Below, one piece after another: positions 27,368-36,089 of a DNA stretch of 64,000 nt; the first letter of the stretch is position 1, and each line of letters opens with the position of its first letter. Under the pieces are notes generated by a model that had not been told where the DNA came from, made no database searches, and saw only the letters and a program-made list of their open reading frames with translations. Made by a program: the position numbers and the translations under genes. Source of the DNA: Terribacillus saccharophilus. Lineage in GTDB: Bacteria; Bacillota; Bacilli; Bacillales; Amphibacillaceae. The stretch covers positions 62,001-126,000 of the forward strand of contig FOCD01000003.1 of NCBI GenBank assembly GCA_900110015.1, given 5' to 3'.

Positions 27368-27691
27368 TTGAAATGGATGAAAGCTGGGGCTGTAGTAATC
27401 GCTCTATGTGTCGGATTGGTCATTTCCAATCCAGCTGCTGGTTTTGCTGCTGACAAAGCTGTTGCCGATGTGCTGACAGATGAGCAGAAGCAAGAAATAG
27501 CAGCTTTGCAGAAGCAGGCATTAGAGCAGGAAAAGCAAATTATTGAAAAGTACGTAGAATACGGTGTCTTTTCTGAAGAGAAGGCCGACCAAATCGAAAA
27601 GCATTTGGATCAAAGGTTTAAACAATTAGAGCAAGATGGTTTCATCCCAAAGCCGCTTCGGCATGGCCCTCACCCTCATCCAGAAAAGTGA
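27368..27691 (+). CDS. Exported DUF2680-type protein (YckD-like)
   Basis: 107 residues from a TTG at 27368 that has AAGGAG nine bases upstream; an ATG at 27359 directly abuts the site and is unlikely. A signal peptide is followed by a helical region with T-D-E-Q-K-Q-E-I-A-x-L, repeated Gln/Glu, and V-E-Y-G-V-F-S-E-E-K-A, the pattern of DUF2680 proteins such as B. subtilis YckD. The tail is rich in His and Pro (H-G-P-H-P-H-P), which may bind metal. Function unknown. It lies on the plus strand between thiE and thiM. Confidence 0.72.
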   Translation: MKWMKAGAVVIALCVGLVISNPAAGFAADKAVADVLTDEQKQEIAALQKQALEQEKQIIEKYVEYGVFSEEKADQIEKHLDQRFKQLEQDGFIPKPLRHGPHPHPEK

Positions 27692-27698
27692 CATCCTA

Positions 27699-27734
27699 CA
27701 ATCAGCAGGTATACTTCTGCTGATTGTTTCTTTA
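27699..27734 (+). terminator. Terminator between the YckD-like gene and thiM
   Basis: CAATCAGCAG and CTGCTGATTG form a 10-bp stem followed by TTTCTTT, at the convergent junction. Confidence 0.82.
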
Positions 27735-28529
27735 TACTCCTACTTCGAGTTGTTCCACTTTTTCCGAATCAATCACTTGATCTCCTAACAAATATAGCTG
27801 ATCCAGAAAAGCGATTTGAAAGCTTCCAGGAGCTTTTGCGGTCTTAGCCGCTTCCTCGGCTGCAATACCGTAGAAAGTAAGAGCACCGATGCAAGCTTCC
27901 AATACATTGTCTGCTGCTCCAGCACATGCTGCTACAACGGCACCAAGCAAACAGCCAGACCCTGTTATTTTACTGAGCATCATATGGCCATTCGCAATAC
28001 TATACGTATGGTTCCCATCTGACAGGATATCTATTTTTCCTGTTGCAATCACAATCGTATCCAATTCCTTGGCGAGCTGCTGGACAACTCTTGGTGAAAT
28101 ACCATCTTCGGAGCCATCTACACCTTTCACTTTGACTGATGTGCCTCCTAGAACAGAGATTTCACCTGCGTTTCCGCGAATGACGGTAACATCCACCTCC
28201 GCCAATATGCGACGGGCCGTTTCTGTCCGATACGCTGTGGCGCCCACTCCGACAGGATCGAAAATAACTGGTATTCCGAGTCTATTCGCTTCTTTACCGG
28301 CTAAAATCATTGCTTCTACATCAGCTGCGGCAAGTGTGCCGATATTCACTAGGAGCGCTTGTGCATGCTGAACCATCTGCGCTGCTTCTTCCTTAGCTGA
28401 CGCCATCACTGGTGAAGCACCGAGTGCAATCAAACCATTGGCCGTAAAGTTAATGACGACATTATTCGTAATACAGTGAATCAATGGATTTGCTTCCCGG
28501 ACTTGCTTAATCACATCAGTATACTTCAT
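27732..28529 (-). CDS. thiM: Hydroxyethylthiazole kinase
   Basis: 265 residues from the ATG at 28529, with GGAGGGACAG upstream; an in-frame extension into thiD has no site. Family motifs include H-C-I-T-N-N-V-V near residue 18, D-P-V-G-V-G-A-T near residue 120, R-G-N-A-G-E-I and S-G-S-G-C-L-L-G-A-V (its Cys being the ThiM active-site residue) near residue 195. It phosphorylates the thiazole alcohol in thiamine salvage. Overlaps thiD by 14 bp; last gene of the TPP-riboswitch operon. Confidence 0.93.
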   Translation of the reverse strand: MKYTDVIKQVREANPLIHCITNNVVINFTANGLIALGASPVMASAKEEAAQMVQHAQALLVNIGTLAAADVEAMILAGKEANRLGIPVIFDPVGVGATAYRTETARRILAEVDVTVIRGNAGEISVLGGTSVKVKGVDGSEDGISPRVVQQLAKELDTIVIATGKIDILSDGNHTYSIANGHMMLSKITGSGCLLGAVVAACAGAADNVLEACIGALTFYGIAAEEAAKTAKAPGSFQIAFLDQLYLLGDQVIDSEKVEQLEVGV

Positions 28530-29352
28530 TATGCTGTCCCTCCTGAACTGGCACACCTTGCAGACGGTATCCCCAATGATTTGTCGGACCATTACCTTTT
28601 CCAAGCTGAAGCGAATACGAAATCGCATCTGTAACAAAATCCTTACCGATTCTAACTGCTTCTTGCAGAGATTTCCCTTTAGCCAGTTCCGCAGTTATCG
28701 CTGCCGAATACGTGCATCCCGTCCCATGAGTATGTTTCGTTTGAATACGTTCCGCGGTATAGGCGGTGAAGCTATTTCCATCGTAGAGCCAATCTGCCGC
28801 AGATGCTCCTTCCATATGTCCGCCTTTCATCAAAACAGCACTTGCCCCATATTCCTGAACGATTATTTTTGCTGCGGTTTTAACGCTATTTTCATCATTA
28901 ATACGAATGCCTGTAAGTTCTTCTGCTTCCGGTATATTCGGTGTGATGAGCGTAGCAAGCGGAACAAGGTGCTTCTTCAGTGCAGCTCTGGAATCCTCTC
29001 CCATAAGTGCATGCCCACTTTTGGCATACATGACTGGATCCATTACATAAGCAGTCTTTGATGTAATCAAAGCAGCAGCGATGCAGCGCATCATCTCCTC
29101 TGATGCAATCATCCCCGTTTTTACAGCAGCAGGCGTGATATCAGAGAAAATTGATTCCAGCTGCTGTTCAAGAAAGTCTACTGGAACATGATGAACAGCT
29201 TGCACTCCTGTCGTGTTTTGAGCAACAAGGGAAGTAACAACACTCATTCCGTATACTTCACGTTCTTGGAATGTTTTCAGATCCGCCTGAATTCCTGCTC
29301 CTCCTGACGGATCAGTTCCGGCTATTGTTAAAGCACTCCTTATATCAGGCAT
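28516..29352 (-). CDS. thiD: Hydroxymethylpyrimidine/phosphomethylpyrimidine kinase
   Basis: 278 residues of the ribokinase fold. N-terminal A-G-T-D-P-S-G-G-A-G-I-Q-A-D is the HMP-binding segment. The catalytic region H-G-T-G-C-T-Y-S near residue 210 has the usual Cys. It phosphorylates HMP and HMP-P for ThiE. Overlaps tenA by 8 bp and thiM by 14 bp, indicating tight translational coupling. Confidence 0.93.
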   Translation of the reverse strand: MPDIRSALTIAGTDPSGGAGIQADLKTFQEREVYGMSVVTSLVAQNTTGVQAVHHVPVDFLEQQLESIFSDITPAAVKTGMIASEEMMRCIAAALITSKTAYVMDPVMYAKSGHALMGEDSRAALKKHLVPLATLITPNIPEAEELTGIRINDENSVKTAAKIIVQEYGASAVLMKGGHMEGASAADWLYDGNSFTAYTAERIQTKHTHGTGCTYSAAITAELAKGKSLQEAVRIGKDFVTDAISYSLQLGKGNGPTNHWGYRLQGVPVQEGQHNEVY

Positions 29353-30043
29353 GAACAGACGCTCCTCTCAATGGAATCATCCAGTCCTGCTGAGTGGCAG
29401 CCATCTCCCAGAAACTGTGTTCCAGCATACAACTTTTAAGAAAAGCTTTCCGCGCACGCTCTTTTGCAGCAGCTCCCGCTGTCTCGGCCCACTTATCCAG
29501 TCGCTTGCTAAGCTCTGCTGTCACATCTGGCATGCCATCTTCCCTGCCGCTGTAAAACTGAATCCACTCCAGGAACGGATTAGATTCATCGGGTGCCTTT
29601 GTTTCGATAATATGAGCTGCCAGCGCCTGGTACGTCCATGGACAAGGTAAAAGTGCTGCCATCAGCTCTCCTATATCTCCTTGTACAGCACTATTCATCA
29701 TGTGCGAAATATAATGGTCAGCTGCAGGCGGAGGTGTCATGCGCTGTAAGTCTTCGTACCGTACACCTGCCACCTTGCAGAAGACGTTATGCGGATGAAT
29801 CTCACTATGCAGGACAAAATGAATTTGAGACTGATAGAACTCCATCTCTTCTCGCGTTTCACATTTGCTGACTGCCAAACCATAGATACGGGCAAATGCG
29901 GTCAAATACTCATAATCAGCTTTCACATAATGGATCAATGCCTCTCGCGGCACATAGCCATTGGCGACTCCTTCTACGAAAGGATGTGCATAGATCGCTT
30001 CGAATACCGGGTTTGCTTCTTCTCTCAATTGTGCAGAAAACAT
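29345..30043 (-). CDS. tenA: Thiaminase II / aminopyrimidine aminohydrolase
   Basis: 232 residues, all-helical TenA fold. The catalytic Cys is in L-L-P-C-P-W-T-Y near residue 136. The pocket Asp in V-K-A-D-Y-E-Y near residue 44 and the Glu in L-E-H-S-F-W near residue 210 are also present. It releases HMP from degraded thiamine for re-use. First gene behind the TPP riboswitch, with AGGAGGAGAAAAAC upstream. Confidence 0.93.
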   Translation of the reverse strand: MFSAQLREEANPVFEAIYAHPFVEGVANGYVPREALIHYVKADYEYLTAFARIYGLAVSKCETREEMEFYQSQIHFVLHSEIHPHNVFCKVAGVRYEDLQRMTPPPAADHYISHMMNSAVQGDIGELMAALLPCPWTYQALAAHIIETKAPDESNPFLEWIQFYSGREDGMPDVTAELSKRLDKWAETAGAAAKERARKAFLKSCMLEHSFWEMAATQQDWMIPLRGASVHA

Positions 30044-30101
30044 GTTTTTCTCCTCCTATTGGAGAAAGCCCCGTCGGAAGGGTAATTGGCGCCGGCCATA
30101 T

Positions 30102-30132
30102 AAAAAAGTCGCTCCAGAAGTATGGAGCGACT
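30102..30132 (-). terminator. TPP riboswitch terminator
   Basis: GTCGCTCC and GGAGCGAC form a perfect stem, followed on the minus strand by six T residues, between the aptamer and tenA. Confidence 0.88.
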
Positions 30133-30170
30133 CGTATAGTTAAGTGTGCAGAAAATACACGAATCCGGCT

Positions 30171-30254
30171 CCACTTTCCTACGCTGGTGTTAACCAGATC
30201 AGGTTCAAAGGGATAAAGATTACTCTTATCTCAGCCAAATGGCACCCCTAGTGG
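30171..30254 (-). ncRNA. TPP (THI-box) riboswitch aptamer
   Basis: On the minus strand: CCACTAGGGGTGCC, GGCTGAGAT, ACCTGATCTGGTTAACACCAGCG, written here as separate conserved blocks, ending in GTAGGAAAGTGG. These are the fixed elements of the THI box, with the pyrimidine-sensing CTGAGA loop intact. TPP should favour the downstream terminator and shut off tenA-thiD-thiM. Confidence 0.95.
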
Positions 30255-30282
30255 ACTTCCTCGAAATTCAATTGTCCCCTTA

Positions 30283-30311
30283 ACTATCACATGCACAGAT
30301 ATGAATGTCAA
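30283..30311 (-). promoter_or_regulatory. Promoter of the tenA-thiD-thiM operon
   Basis: TTGACA (30306-30311) and GATAGT (30283-30288) on the minus strand are 17 bp apart, with TG two bases ahead of the -10. It lies 30 bp upstream of the TPP aptamer. Confidence 0.75.
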
Positions 30312-30319
30312 CCGATGAA

Positions 30320-31348
30320 TCAAGTGAAATATTCAATTCTGGCTTGCGGGAACATTTTATAGATTTTACTTCCTATTACATCTTTAATTTCTTCTTGCTC
30401 TTCATTTTGGTAGACGTATTTTCCGATACCATAGCGCCCCCATTTATATTTCCGCTTGCTTTCATCTAACTCAAGCTTCGACATCGGATAGTTTTTCTCG
30501 ATAACGCGCTTTGCCGGCTTCGTGAATCGATGCTGGATCAATTCGAAGGTCAAGTTCTTTTTCGCATGAGCAGGTAAAGCAGCTTCCAAGTGCTCTAGCA
30601 TTTCTGGGTAGCCTGTCTGCCAGCCATCATGTAAATAAATTGGAGCAACGATAAATCCGAGCGGATAACCTGCCTCCGCCACTTTCACCGCAGCCTCGAT
30701 GCGATCTTTCAATCGTGAGGTGCCTGGCTCGAAGTACTTGATCACATAATCATCATTGATGCTGAAGCGGAATCGCGTCCGTCCTTGATGATCTGCATCC
30801 AGCAAATGATCCACATGAGCGAATTTCGTTACAAAACGCAGCTGCCCATGCTTGGACCTGCCAAAATATTCAATCGCATGTTTTAAAGTGTGCGTCAGGT
30901 GATCGATACCAACGATATCTGATGTACAGGAAGCCTCAAACCGCGTTTCTTCTGGCGCTCTTTCCTGCATGTACTGCTCTGCTGCATCAAATATTTCATC
31001 CGTATTTACATACGTGCGAATATAAGGTTTGGATCCCATCGTCGTTTGCAGGTAACAATAGTGACAATGCCCCATGCAACCTGTCGCAAATGGAATAGCA
31101 TATTCAGCTGATGGTTTAGATGTATCGAATTTTAGTGTTTTCCGCACACCGACAACCAACGTTGATTTGGCAGTACGGTACTTCTGGAAATCATTATCGC
31201 CCGGCAAATTACGGACCTGGTTGTGGGAAGTCGTCTCACGAATCTCCACGCCCATGTCCTGGAATTTGTTCTTCAGCTTCACACCAAGCGGGTATTCCAA
31301 TGCCCGAGGCTCAATATACACAAGCTGTGGTACAAACGGTTTAACCAT
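30320..31348 (-). CDS. splB: Spore photoproduct lyase (radical SAM)
   Basis: 342 residues from the ATG at 31348, the same length as the B. subtilis enzyme and starting at the matching residue. The radical-SAM cysteines form C-x3-C-x2-C in G-C-M-G-H-C-H-Y-C near residue 87. The H-donor Cys is in A-S-C-T-S-D near residue 138. The enzyme repairs 5-thyminyl-5,6-dihydrothymine in germinating spores. The start overlaps the splA stop. Its presence shows the organism makes endospores. Confidence 0.95.
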   Translation of the reverse strand: MVKPFVPQLVYIEPRALEYPLGVKLKNKFQDMGVEIRETTSHNQVRNLPGDNDFQKYRTAKSTLVVGVRKTLKFDTSKPSAEYAIPFATGCMGHCHYCYLQTTMGSKPYIRTYVNTDEIFDAAEQYMQERAPEETRFEASCTSDIVGIDHLTHTLKHAIEYFGRSKHGQLRFVTKFAHVDHLLDADHQGRTRFRFSINDDYVIKYFEPGTSRLKDRIEAAVKVAEAGYPLGFIVAPIYLHDGWQTGYPEMLEHLEAALPAHAKKNLTFELIQHRFTKPAKRVIEKNYPMSKLELDESKRKYKWGRYGIGKYVYQNEEQEEIKDVIGSKIYKMFPQARIEYFT

Positions 31349-31586
31349 AATAACCACCATCGGCTAAGCCAAAAGCGGATACATATGCTTCTTCCGCCTC
31401 TCCGAGATCCTGATAAACCGCCACCTCATCATTGAGCGGATAATAGGTTTCATACACAAACAAAGCCAATTCACCTGGCTTTTCCGGGTTATGGACGACC
31501 GCTGCCTCTTGTATATTGGCTACTCCCTGTGCATGGGGATTGCGGATAATTACATAGACGATTTCTCCTGCTTGAAAAGCATCCAT
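31341..31586 (-). CDS. splA: SplA, TRAP-like regulator of spl operon
   Basis: 81 residues from the ATG at 31586, with AAGGAGG upstream; upstream in-frame codons overlap the putative sigma-G -10. The sequence resembles SplA (79 residues in B. subtilis), a small TRAP-related protein that modulates splAB expression. It overlaps splB by 8 bp. Confidence 0.88.
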   Translation of the reverse strand: MDAFQAGEIVYVIIRNPHAQGVANIQEAAVVHNPEKPGELALFVYETYYPLNDEVAVYQDLGEAEEAYVSAFGLADGGYYG

Positions 31587-31615
31587 TTCATTGCCTCCTT
31601 TGAACATACTGCAAC

Positions 31616-31622
31616 TAGTATG
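31616..31622 (-). promoter_or_regulatory. Putative sigma-G -10 element of splAB
   Basis: CATACTA on the minus strand is an exact match to the sigma-G -10. It lies about 30 bp upstream of the splA start. The -35 region (ACATT at 18 bp) is a weak match. Forespore expression of splAB is known in B. subtilis. Confidence 0.6.
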
Positions 31623-31702
31623 CACAGCTCGGATGAAAACAATGTAAAAAAATGAACCCTTTTCCAGGAAGTATGCGTCTACTTCTTAGAGGAGGGTTCA
31701 AT

Positions 31703-31774
31703 GTGAAATGGATGATATACGTTTTCCTGTTATTAATCTTATCCTTTATCGGTTACTATCTGTTAGTCAATTAA
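31703..31774 (+). CDS. Possible 23-residue membrane micropeptide
   Basis: A GTG start has GAGGAGGG six bases upstream, one of the strongest ribosome sites in the window. The frame encodes K-W-M-I-Y-V-F-L-L-L-I-L-S-F then I-G-Y-Y-L-L-V-N and a stop: a single hydrophobic helix. The stop codon ends one base before the end of the convergent chemotaxis gene. I do not recognise the peptide; it resembles small single-span proteins made in sporulation or stress in Bacillus. The inverted repeat GAAGTA/TACTTC just upstream may be a regulatory site. Confidence 0.45.
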   Translation: MKWMIYVFLLLILSFIGYYLLVN

Positions 31775-31775
31775 C

Positions 31776-33488
31776 TTACACACGGAAGCGAGCAATTGCA
31801 GTTTGGAGCTCCTCTGCCATAAATGCAAGTGAGCTAGATGATGCCGCTATTTCTTGCATGGCAGCCAGCTGTTGTTCTGTTGCTGCTGACACACTTTCCG
31901 TTGAAGCTGCTCCTTCTTCTGCTACCCCGTTCACATCACCAAGTGACATATTGACAGAATCTGTGCCTGCAATCATGCCTTCCAGAGCAACTCTCACCTC
32001 GCGGAATTCATTAACCAGTCCCGCTACTGCAATTTCAATTTGATGGAATGAACCGCCCGCTTGATCCACAACTCTTGTACCGGCCTGTACTTCATCCGCT
32101 GCATGTTGCATCAAATCAATGGTTTTCGTCGTATCCTGATGGATAAAGTCGACCAAAGCAGCAATTTGTCCTGCGGCTCCCTTTGTTTCCTCAGCCAATT
32201 TACGTACTTCATCCGCAACAACAGCAAATCCCTTTCCATGTTCTCCAGCTTGAGCTGCCTCGATGGTTGCATTCAGCGCAAGAAGGTTTGTCTGTGCAGA
32301 AATATCCGTGATAACGCTCGTAATATCACTGATTTCCCGGGACCGCTTGTTCAGACTGTCAATCGAAGCAGACAACTCCTGCACATGGGAAGTGATTGTA
32401 TTCATCTGTTCGTTTACATCCCTAATTGCATGTCCTCCCTGGACAGATAATTCAGATGTCTTCTGCACTGCTTCTTCCACATTCTGAGCGTTGGAAGCTA
32501 ACTTATTTGTATGCTGATCCATATTACCCATTGTCCCTGTAGCTGTTGTAATTAGCTCTAGCTGCTGGACTGAGCCCTCTGCGAGCTCCTGAATCGTTTT
32601 AGCCACATGTTCAGATGACGAACTGCTTTGTTCAGCACTCGCACTCAATTCCTCTGCAGATGCAGCCACTTGCTGGGATGTATCATTCACGACTCGGATA
32701 ATAGAACGCATGCCATCTGCCATAGCATTATAAGAAGCGGTCAGTGCTCCCATCTCATCCTTGGATTGATACGAACCATCAGAGCTGAAATCTCCATCTG
32801 CAGCTTTGCCCAATAAGTTTTGCAGTTCTTTAACTGGAGAAACGATAAGCTTCGATATAAGTATTCCAATTGCAATTAATAGTATTAAAGCAACACCTAT
32901 AACGCTTGATAATATGATTGTGGCCTGTCTGACGTCCTCTGTTGCCTGCTCATATGTTTGTTCTGCTTCCTTCGTATTCTGTTCCTGCAACTCTTTCAGG
33001 GTATCGTTCACAACCGTACGCTGCGGAATCTGTTCTTCAACAAAGAGATTGTATGCTTCATCGTTTTGATTTTCTAAAGCAAGCCGCATAACACGATTTC
33101 GGATTTCATGTAAACCTTCACGCTCTTGCTTATAGTTTTCAAATATCTTTTTACCATCTGCGGACATAAAACTATGCTCCAGTTTATCCATCTCATCATC
33201 AATTCCGACAATGGATGATGTAAGCATGTCATTGAGCTCATCATTTCTTGACTCGTCCTCAGTGAGCATCATCTCCAAAATGTATGCATCGTTTGCCTGA
33301 TTGTTCTCGCTAATTTGACTTAAAGATAAGTTAGGCAAAAGCTTATCTTTGTACATCAATTCAGCCTCTCGCGCCATTTCTCGTGTATAAAATATGCCAG
33401 CCGTCCCTACAATCCCTAGTGCTATAGCTCCTACCAGGATTAAAATAAGCATTTTCGTCCTGATTTTCACATTTTTCAATAATTTCAT
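31776..33488 (-). CDS. Methyl-accepting chemotaxis protein
   Basis: 570 residues from the ATG at 33488, with AGGGGGATG upstream; 15 earlier in-frame codons lack a site. A first membrane span (residues 11-31) is followed by an extracytoplasmic four-helix-bundle type sensor (about 32-185), a second span (about 188-210), HAMP (about 210-262) and the long signalling coiled coil. Its tip carries [12 protein letters not shown] and G-K-G-F-A-V-V-A, binding CheA/CheW. Ligand unknown. An exact sigma-D -10 lies upstream, in keeping with a motility gene. Confidence 0.93.
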   Translation of the reverse strand: MKLLKNVKIRTKMLILILVGAIALGIVGTAGIFYTREMAREAELMYKDKLLPNLSLSQISENNQANDAYILEMMLTEDESRNDELNDMLTSSIVGIDDEMDKLEHSFMSADGKKIFENYKQEREGLHEIRNRVMRLALENQNDEAYNLFVEEQIPQRTVVNDTLKELQEQNTKEAEQTYEQATEDVRQATIILSSVIGVALILLIAIGILISKLIVSPVKELQNLLGKAADGDFSSDGSYQSKDEMGALTASYNAMADGMRSIIRVVNDTSQQVAASAEELSASAEQSSSSSEHVAKTIQELAEGSVQQLELITTATGTMGNMDQHTNKLASNAQNVEEAVQKTSELSVQGGHAIRDVNEQMNTITSHVQELSASIDSLNKRSREISDITSVITDISAQTNLLALNATIEAAQAGEHGKGFAVVADEVRKLAEETKGAAGQIAALVDFIHQDTTKTIDLMQHAADEVQAGTRVVDQAGGSFHQIEIAVAGLVNEFREVRVALEGMIAGTDSVNMSLGDVNGVAEEGAASTESVSAATEQQLAAMQEIAASSSSLAFMAEELQTAIARFRV

Positions 33489-33551
33489 TCCAGCATCCCC
33501 CTGATGATAGCTATTACACAGCCACTTCCACACTGTATATTGACTTTCAAT

Positions 33552-33577
33552 ATATCGGCAGGCTTTCCAGAACTTAA
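33552..33577 (-). promoter_or_regulatory. Sigma-D promoter of the chemotaxis receptor gene
   Basis: GCCGATAT (minus strand, 33552-33559) is an exact sigma-D -10. TTAA 14 bp upstream (33574-33577) approximates the TAAA -35. It lies 64 bp from the start codon. Confidence 0.75.
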
Positions 33578-33627
33578 AGGTATTTTAAAGAAAATGTAAA
33601 ATATTTTGATCCATTTTGGATATTAAG

Positions 33628-33676
33628 TTAAAAATCCCATTATCAATTGGATATACTCCAATCAATAATGGGGTTT
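33628..33676 (-). terminator. Terminator after the EAL gene
   Basis: A 19-base imperfect inverted repeat (33632-33650 with 33658-33676) lies 15 bp past the stop, followed by a T-rich stretch on the minus strand. Confidence 0.72.
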
Positions 33677-33690
33677 CATTGGCAAATAAA

Positions 33691-34725
33691 TTACCTCGAA
33701 GGAAACAGGGAATTTCCTGAGACAGCTTCAGAACTCGGTTTCCCAATAAAGTAGCCTTGAGCTAAATCCACTCCAATCTGCTTGCAGAATGAAAGCTCCT
33801 CCTGTCTTTCAATCCCTTCTGCCAACACCTTCGTGCCAAGAACGCGGGCAACGTCCATTACTTTATATAGAAATTCTTGTTTCTTTGCGCTAGTGTCACA
33901 ATAAGATATGTATGCTCTATCTATCTTGACGAAATCGGGTTCCAGCTCTTTAAGCAGTTCGAGCGTGGAATAGCCTGCCCCAACATCATCCAAGGCTACC
34001 ATCATGCCTTCTTCCTTGTAACGCTTGAAAATGCGTTTCAAGCGGGAAACGTCATCCAGTTTCTCAGTTTCAACTACCTCGAATACAAGGTCTTTCGGAT
34101 CTACTCCATATTCGTCAACTGTATGGAATGTCTGCCTTAGACAAAAATCCGGATTATAAATAGTTGATGGCATAAAATTAATGAAGCTTTTCACTCCATC
34201 CGATATCTCTTCCTGCGCCCTTTTCCTGACTGCCGTCTTTCTTGCACGCTGGTCGAGCATACTAGTGAGTCCTGCTTCTGCCGCAAAATTAAACAGAGCA
34301 GCAGGTGAGACTTCCCGTTTATCTGCACGCAGCAAATGCTCGAATCCGAAGATTTTCTCATCTTCCATAGAGATGATAGGCTGCAGAAAAGATTGAAATG
34401 CACCCTTTTGGACAATTTCTGTGAATTGCGGAAATTGAACACGCTGGAGCAACTCTTCGACAGATACCATTGGGTAACTATTTGTTACTTTTTTTGCGAC
34501 GGTACACCTTACACCTGATATACTTTGACTTCTTATAGACAAGAGCATCTGCTCTAACTGATGTAAGCTGAAATATTGGTAAATCGTATATGTATCTTCC
34601 TGTTTGAGCGGATTACCGAGAGATAAATTTCTGAATGATTCCGGTGACCTCATCAGCAATTCACCCTTTTCCGGTATATCAAGGACTGTCCCGCACATTG
34701 CACATACAGACAGCTGTTCCATCAC
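33691..34725 (-). CDS. EAL-domain protein (cyclic-di-GMP phosphodiesterase)
   Basis: 344 residues. An N-terminal segment of about 90 residues with one C-x2-C pair is followed by an EAL domain. The signature reads E-H-L-L-R, then N in [14 protein letters not shown], Lys in F-V-K-I-D, the A-E-G-I-E loop and Gln in A-Q-G-Y. The catalytic set therefore looks complete, suggesting active hydrolysis of c-di-GMP. No GGDEF domain. The GTG/ATG start overlaps the upstream yjbQ-like stop, so they are translationally coupled. The N-terminal region could sense metal or redox; unproven. Confidence 0.85.
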   Translation of the reverse strand: MMEQLSVCAMCGTVLDIPEKGELLMRSPESFRNLSLGNPLKQEDTYTIYQYFSLHQLEQMLLSIRSQSISGVRCTVAKKVTNSYPMVSVEELLQRVQFPQFTEIVQKGAFQSFLQPIISMEDEKIFGFEHLLRADKREVSPAALFNFAAEAGLTSMLDQRARKTAVRKRAQEEISDGVKSFINFMPSTIYNPDFCLRQTFHTVDEYGVDPKDLVFEVVETEKLDDVSRLKRIFKRYKEEGMMVALDDVGAGYSTLELLKELEPDFVKIDRAYISYCDTSAKKQEFLYKVMDVARVLGTKVLAEGIERQEELSFCKQIGVDLAQGYFIGKPSSEAVSGNSLFPSR

Positions 34726-35135
34726 GCACCATCCCTTCCAGACGATAGTACTTGGACTGCATATTTCCGTGATCTGGGTCCATCGAACTCACAAAAATAA
34801 ATACCTTGCCATGTTCCTAATACGAGCTTGCCTTCTGAGATGAGCACTGTCTGAGCATGTCCGACTGTACTTGTCTTCAAATGAGCTGCCGTATTTCCCT
34901 CCGCATGCAAATCCAGCTCGTGCTTCCATGGATATACCTCTCTGAGCCTGCGCAGAAAATCCTGTTTCACATCAGGATCAGCATTTTCATTTACTGTGAT
35001 ACCCGCAGTCGTATGTAAGGAGGAAATAACTGCAATTCCCTCTTCGATACCGACTGATTGGATGTAGCTTTGAATAGAGTTGGTAATTTCGATCATGTCA
35101 TCATGGTGCTTTGTCTCTATAGGGAATATGTCCAT
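34722..35135 (-). CDS. YjbQ/UPF0047 family protein (YugU-like)
   Basis: 137 residues behind GGAGGTAGG. Family motifs are [10 protein letters not shown] near residue 43, [11 protein letters not shown] near residue 78 and G-T-W-Q-G-I-Y-F near residue 108. Members bind a metal with conserved His residues and some replace thiamine-phosphate synthase in vivo at low efficiency; the physiological role is not settled. Coupled to the EAL gene by a 4-bp overlap. Confidence 0.85.
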   Translation of the reverse strand: MDIFPIETKHHDDMIEITNSIQSYIQSVGIEEGIAVISSLHTTAGITVNENADPDVKQDFLRRLREVYPWKHELDLHAEGNTAAHLKTSTVGHAQTVLISEGKLVLGTWQGIYFCEFDGPRSRKYAVQVLSSGRDGA

Positions 35136-35213
35136 AGTCCTACCTCCTATCCGCTCCTATACCCGAATTTATTCGACATTATTCTACATAAACCTTTTTA
35201 TATTTAAAAAAAT

Positions 35214-35248
35214 AAAAAGCAGTCTGCATGAAGCAGACTGCTTTTTTA
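35214..35248. terminator. Terminator after the flavodoxin gene
   Basis: AAAAAGCAGTCTGC and GCAGACTGCTTTTT form a strong stem with a four-to-six-base loop and T runs on both strands. It overlaps the last codons of the flavodoxin. Confidence 0.85.
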
Positions 35249-35716
35249 AATGCTACGCTCTTTATTTACTTCAGTTGCAAACGAAGCAGCGAATTCCTGA
35301 CAGTTACGGATATCCTCGTCTTCTGGGGATAAGTCAACTTTCAGAGTCTCAAGAACGATTTCCGCTCCGCGCTCCTTGAATTTATCCTGAAACGTGTCAA
35401 TTGCTGCACCATAGCTTGCATAGATAGAATCACAAGATCCGAATAGGGCCACCGGTTTGCCATCCAGTTCGATGTCATCCAGCTCATCGTAGAAATCCTC
35501 GATTTCGTAAGGAATATCTCCGTCTCCCCATGTATAGGTGCCCATTAAGATGCCATCATAATCCGTCATCGTAAAAACGTCTAACTGATCTATATCAATC
35601 TGGAGCTTCGTTACCTCGACTCCTTTTTCTTCCAAAGTCTGTTCCATAATGTCAGCCATTTCTTCCGTATTACCTGACATACTGGTGAATGCTATCAGTA
35701 CACTTGCCACCTTCAT
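35246..35716 (-). CDS. Flavodoxin (YkuN/YkuP-like)
   Basis: 156 residues. The FMN phosphate loop T-S-M-S-G-N-T-E-E is at residues 11-19. The isoalloxazine loops are G-T-Y-T-W-G-D-G-D near residue 60 and G-S-C-D-S-I-Y near residue 95. It is an acidic electron carrier that can replace ferredoxin under iron shortage. A Fur box inside its promoter supports iron-responsive control, as for B. subtilis ykuNOP. Confidence 0.9.
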   Translation of the reverse strand: MKVASVLIAFTSMSGNTEEMADIMEQTLEEKGVEVTKLQIDIDQLDVFTMTDYDGILMGTYTWGDGDIPYEIEDFYDELDDIELDGKPVALFGSCDSIYASYGAAIDTFQDKFKERGAEIVLETLKVDLSPEDEDIRNCQEFAASFATEVNKERSI

Positions 35717-35738
35717 TCACTTCCCTTCATCTGCTCTC

Positions 35739-35768
35739 ATTTTAATTGATAACCATTCTCAATGTCAA
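35739..35768 (-). promoter_or_regulatory. Flavodoxin promoter with Fur box
   Basis: On the minus strand TTGACA (35763-35768) and TAAAAT (35739-35744) are 18 bp apart. The spacer contains TGATAACCATTCTCA (35747-35761, plus strand), 13 of 15 matches to the 7-1-7 Fur box TGATAATnATTATCA. Fur-Fe binding would block this promoter. Confidence 0.78.
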
Positions 35769-35788
35769 ATGAAGCATGTCAGGAAGCC

Positions 35789-35992
35789 TCAGTTTCCTTT
35801 TATTGCTTGATAGGCAAGTTTGAAATTCTTTTTGGTATCCTCTCCAAAGAGATTAATATCTCCTTCGAAAATCTGCTCGACTGTGAGCTGATACGCTTGT
35901 TCTACAGTACAGCCGCGCGTATTCATCAGCAGGCGAAAGTAGGATACGAAATATTCCTCACTCAAAATCGCCGCGTTTTTCATCATAATCAT
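35789..35992 (-). CDS. Small acidic hypothetical protein
   Basis: 67 residues behind GGAAAGG. It begins with two methionine-rich codons and is predicted mostly helical: S-E-E-Y-F-V-S-Y-F-R-L-L and V-E-Q-A-Y-Q-L-T-V-E-Q-I-F. One Cys. No signal peptide or membrane span. I do not recognise a family. It lies between the Fur-controlled flavodoxin promoter and the divergent FluC genes and appears monocistronic. Confidence 0.6.
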   Translation of the reverse strand: MIMMKNAAILSEEYFVSYFRLLMNTRGCTVEQAYQLTVEQIFEGDINLFGEDTKKNFKLAYQAIKGN

Positions 35993-36089
35993 ACTACCTT
36001 TCCTTCTAAATCCGTTCTAATAGCGTAACACAGATAATGGGGTATAATACAGGCATACAGCATTATATGCAGAAAAAGAAGGTTTGTGT

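Noticed and set aside
36010-36089. Fluoride riboswitch before the FluC pair
   Set aside because: Looked for the GGcGAUGGcGUuC-type core and found none in the 80 bp upstream.
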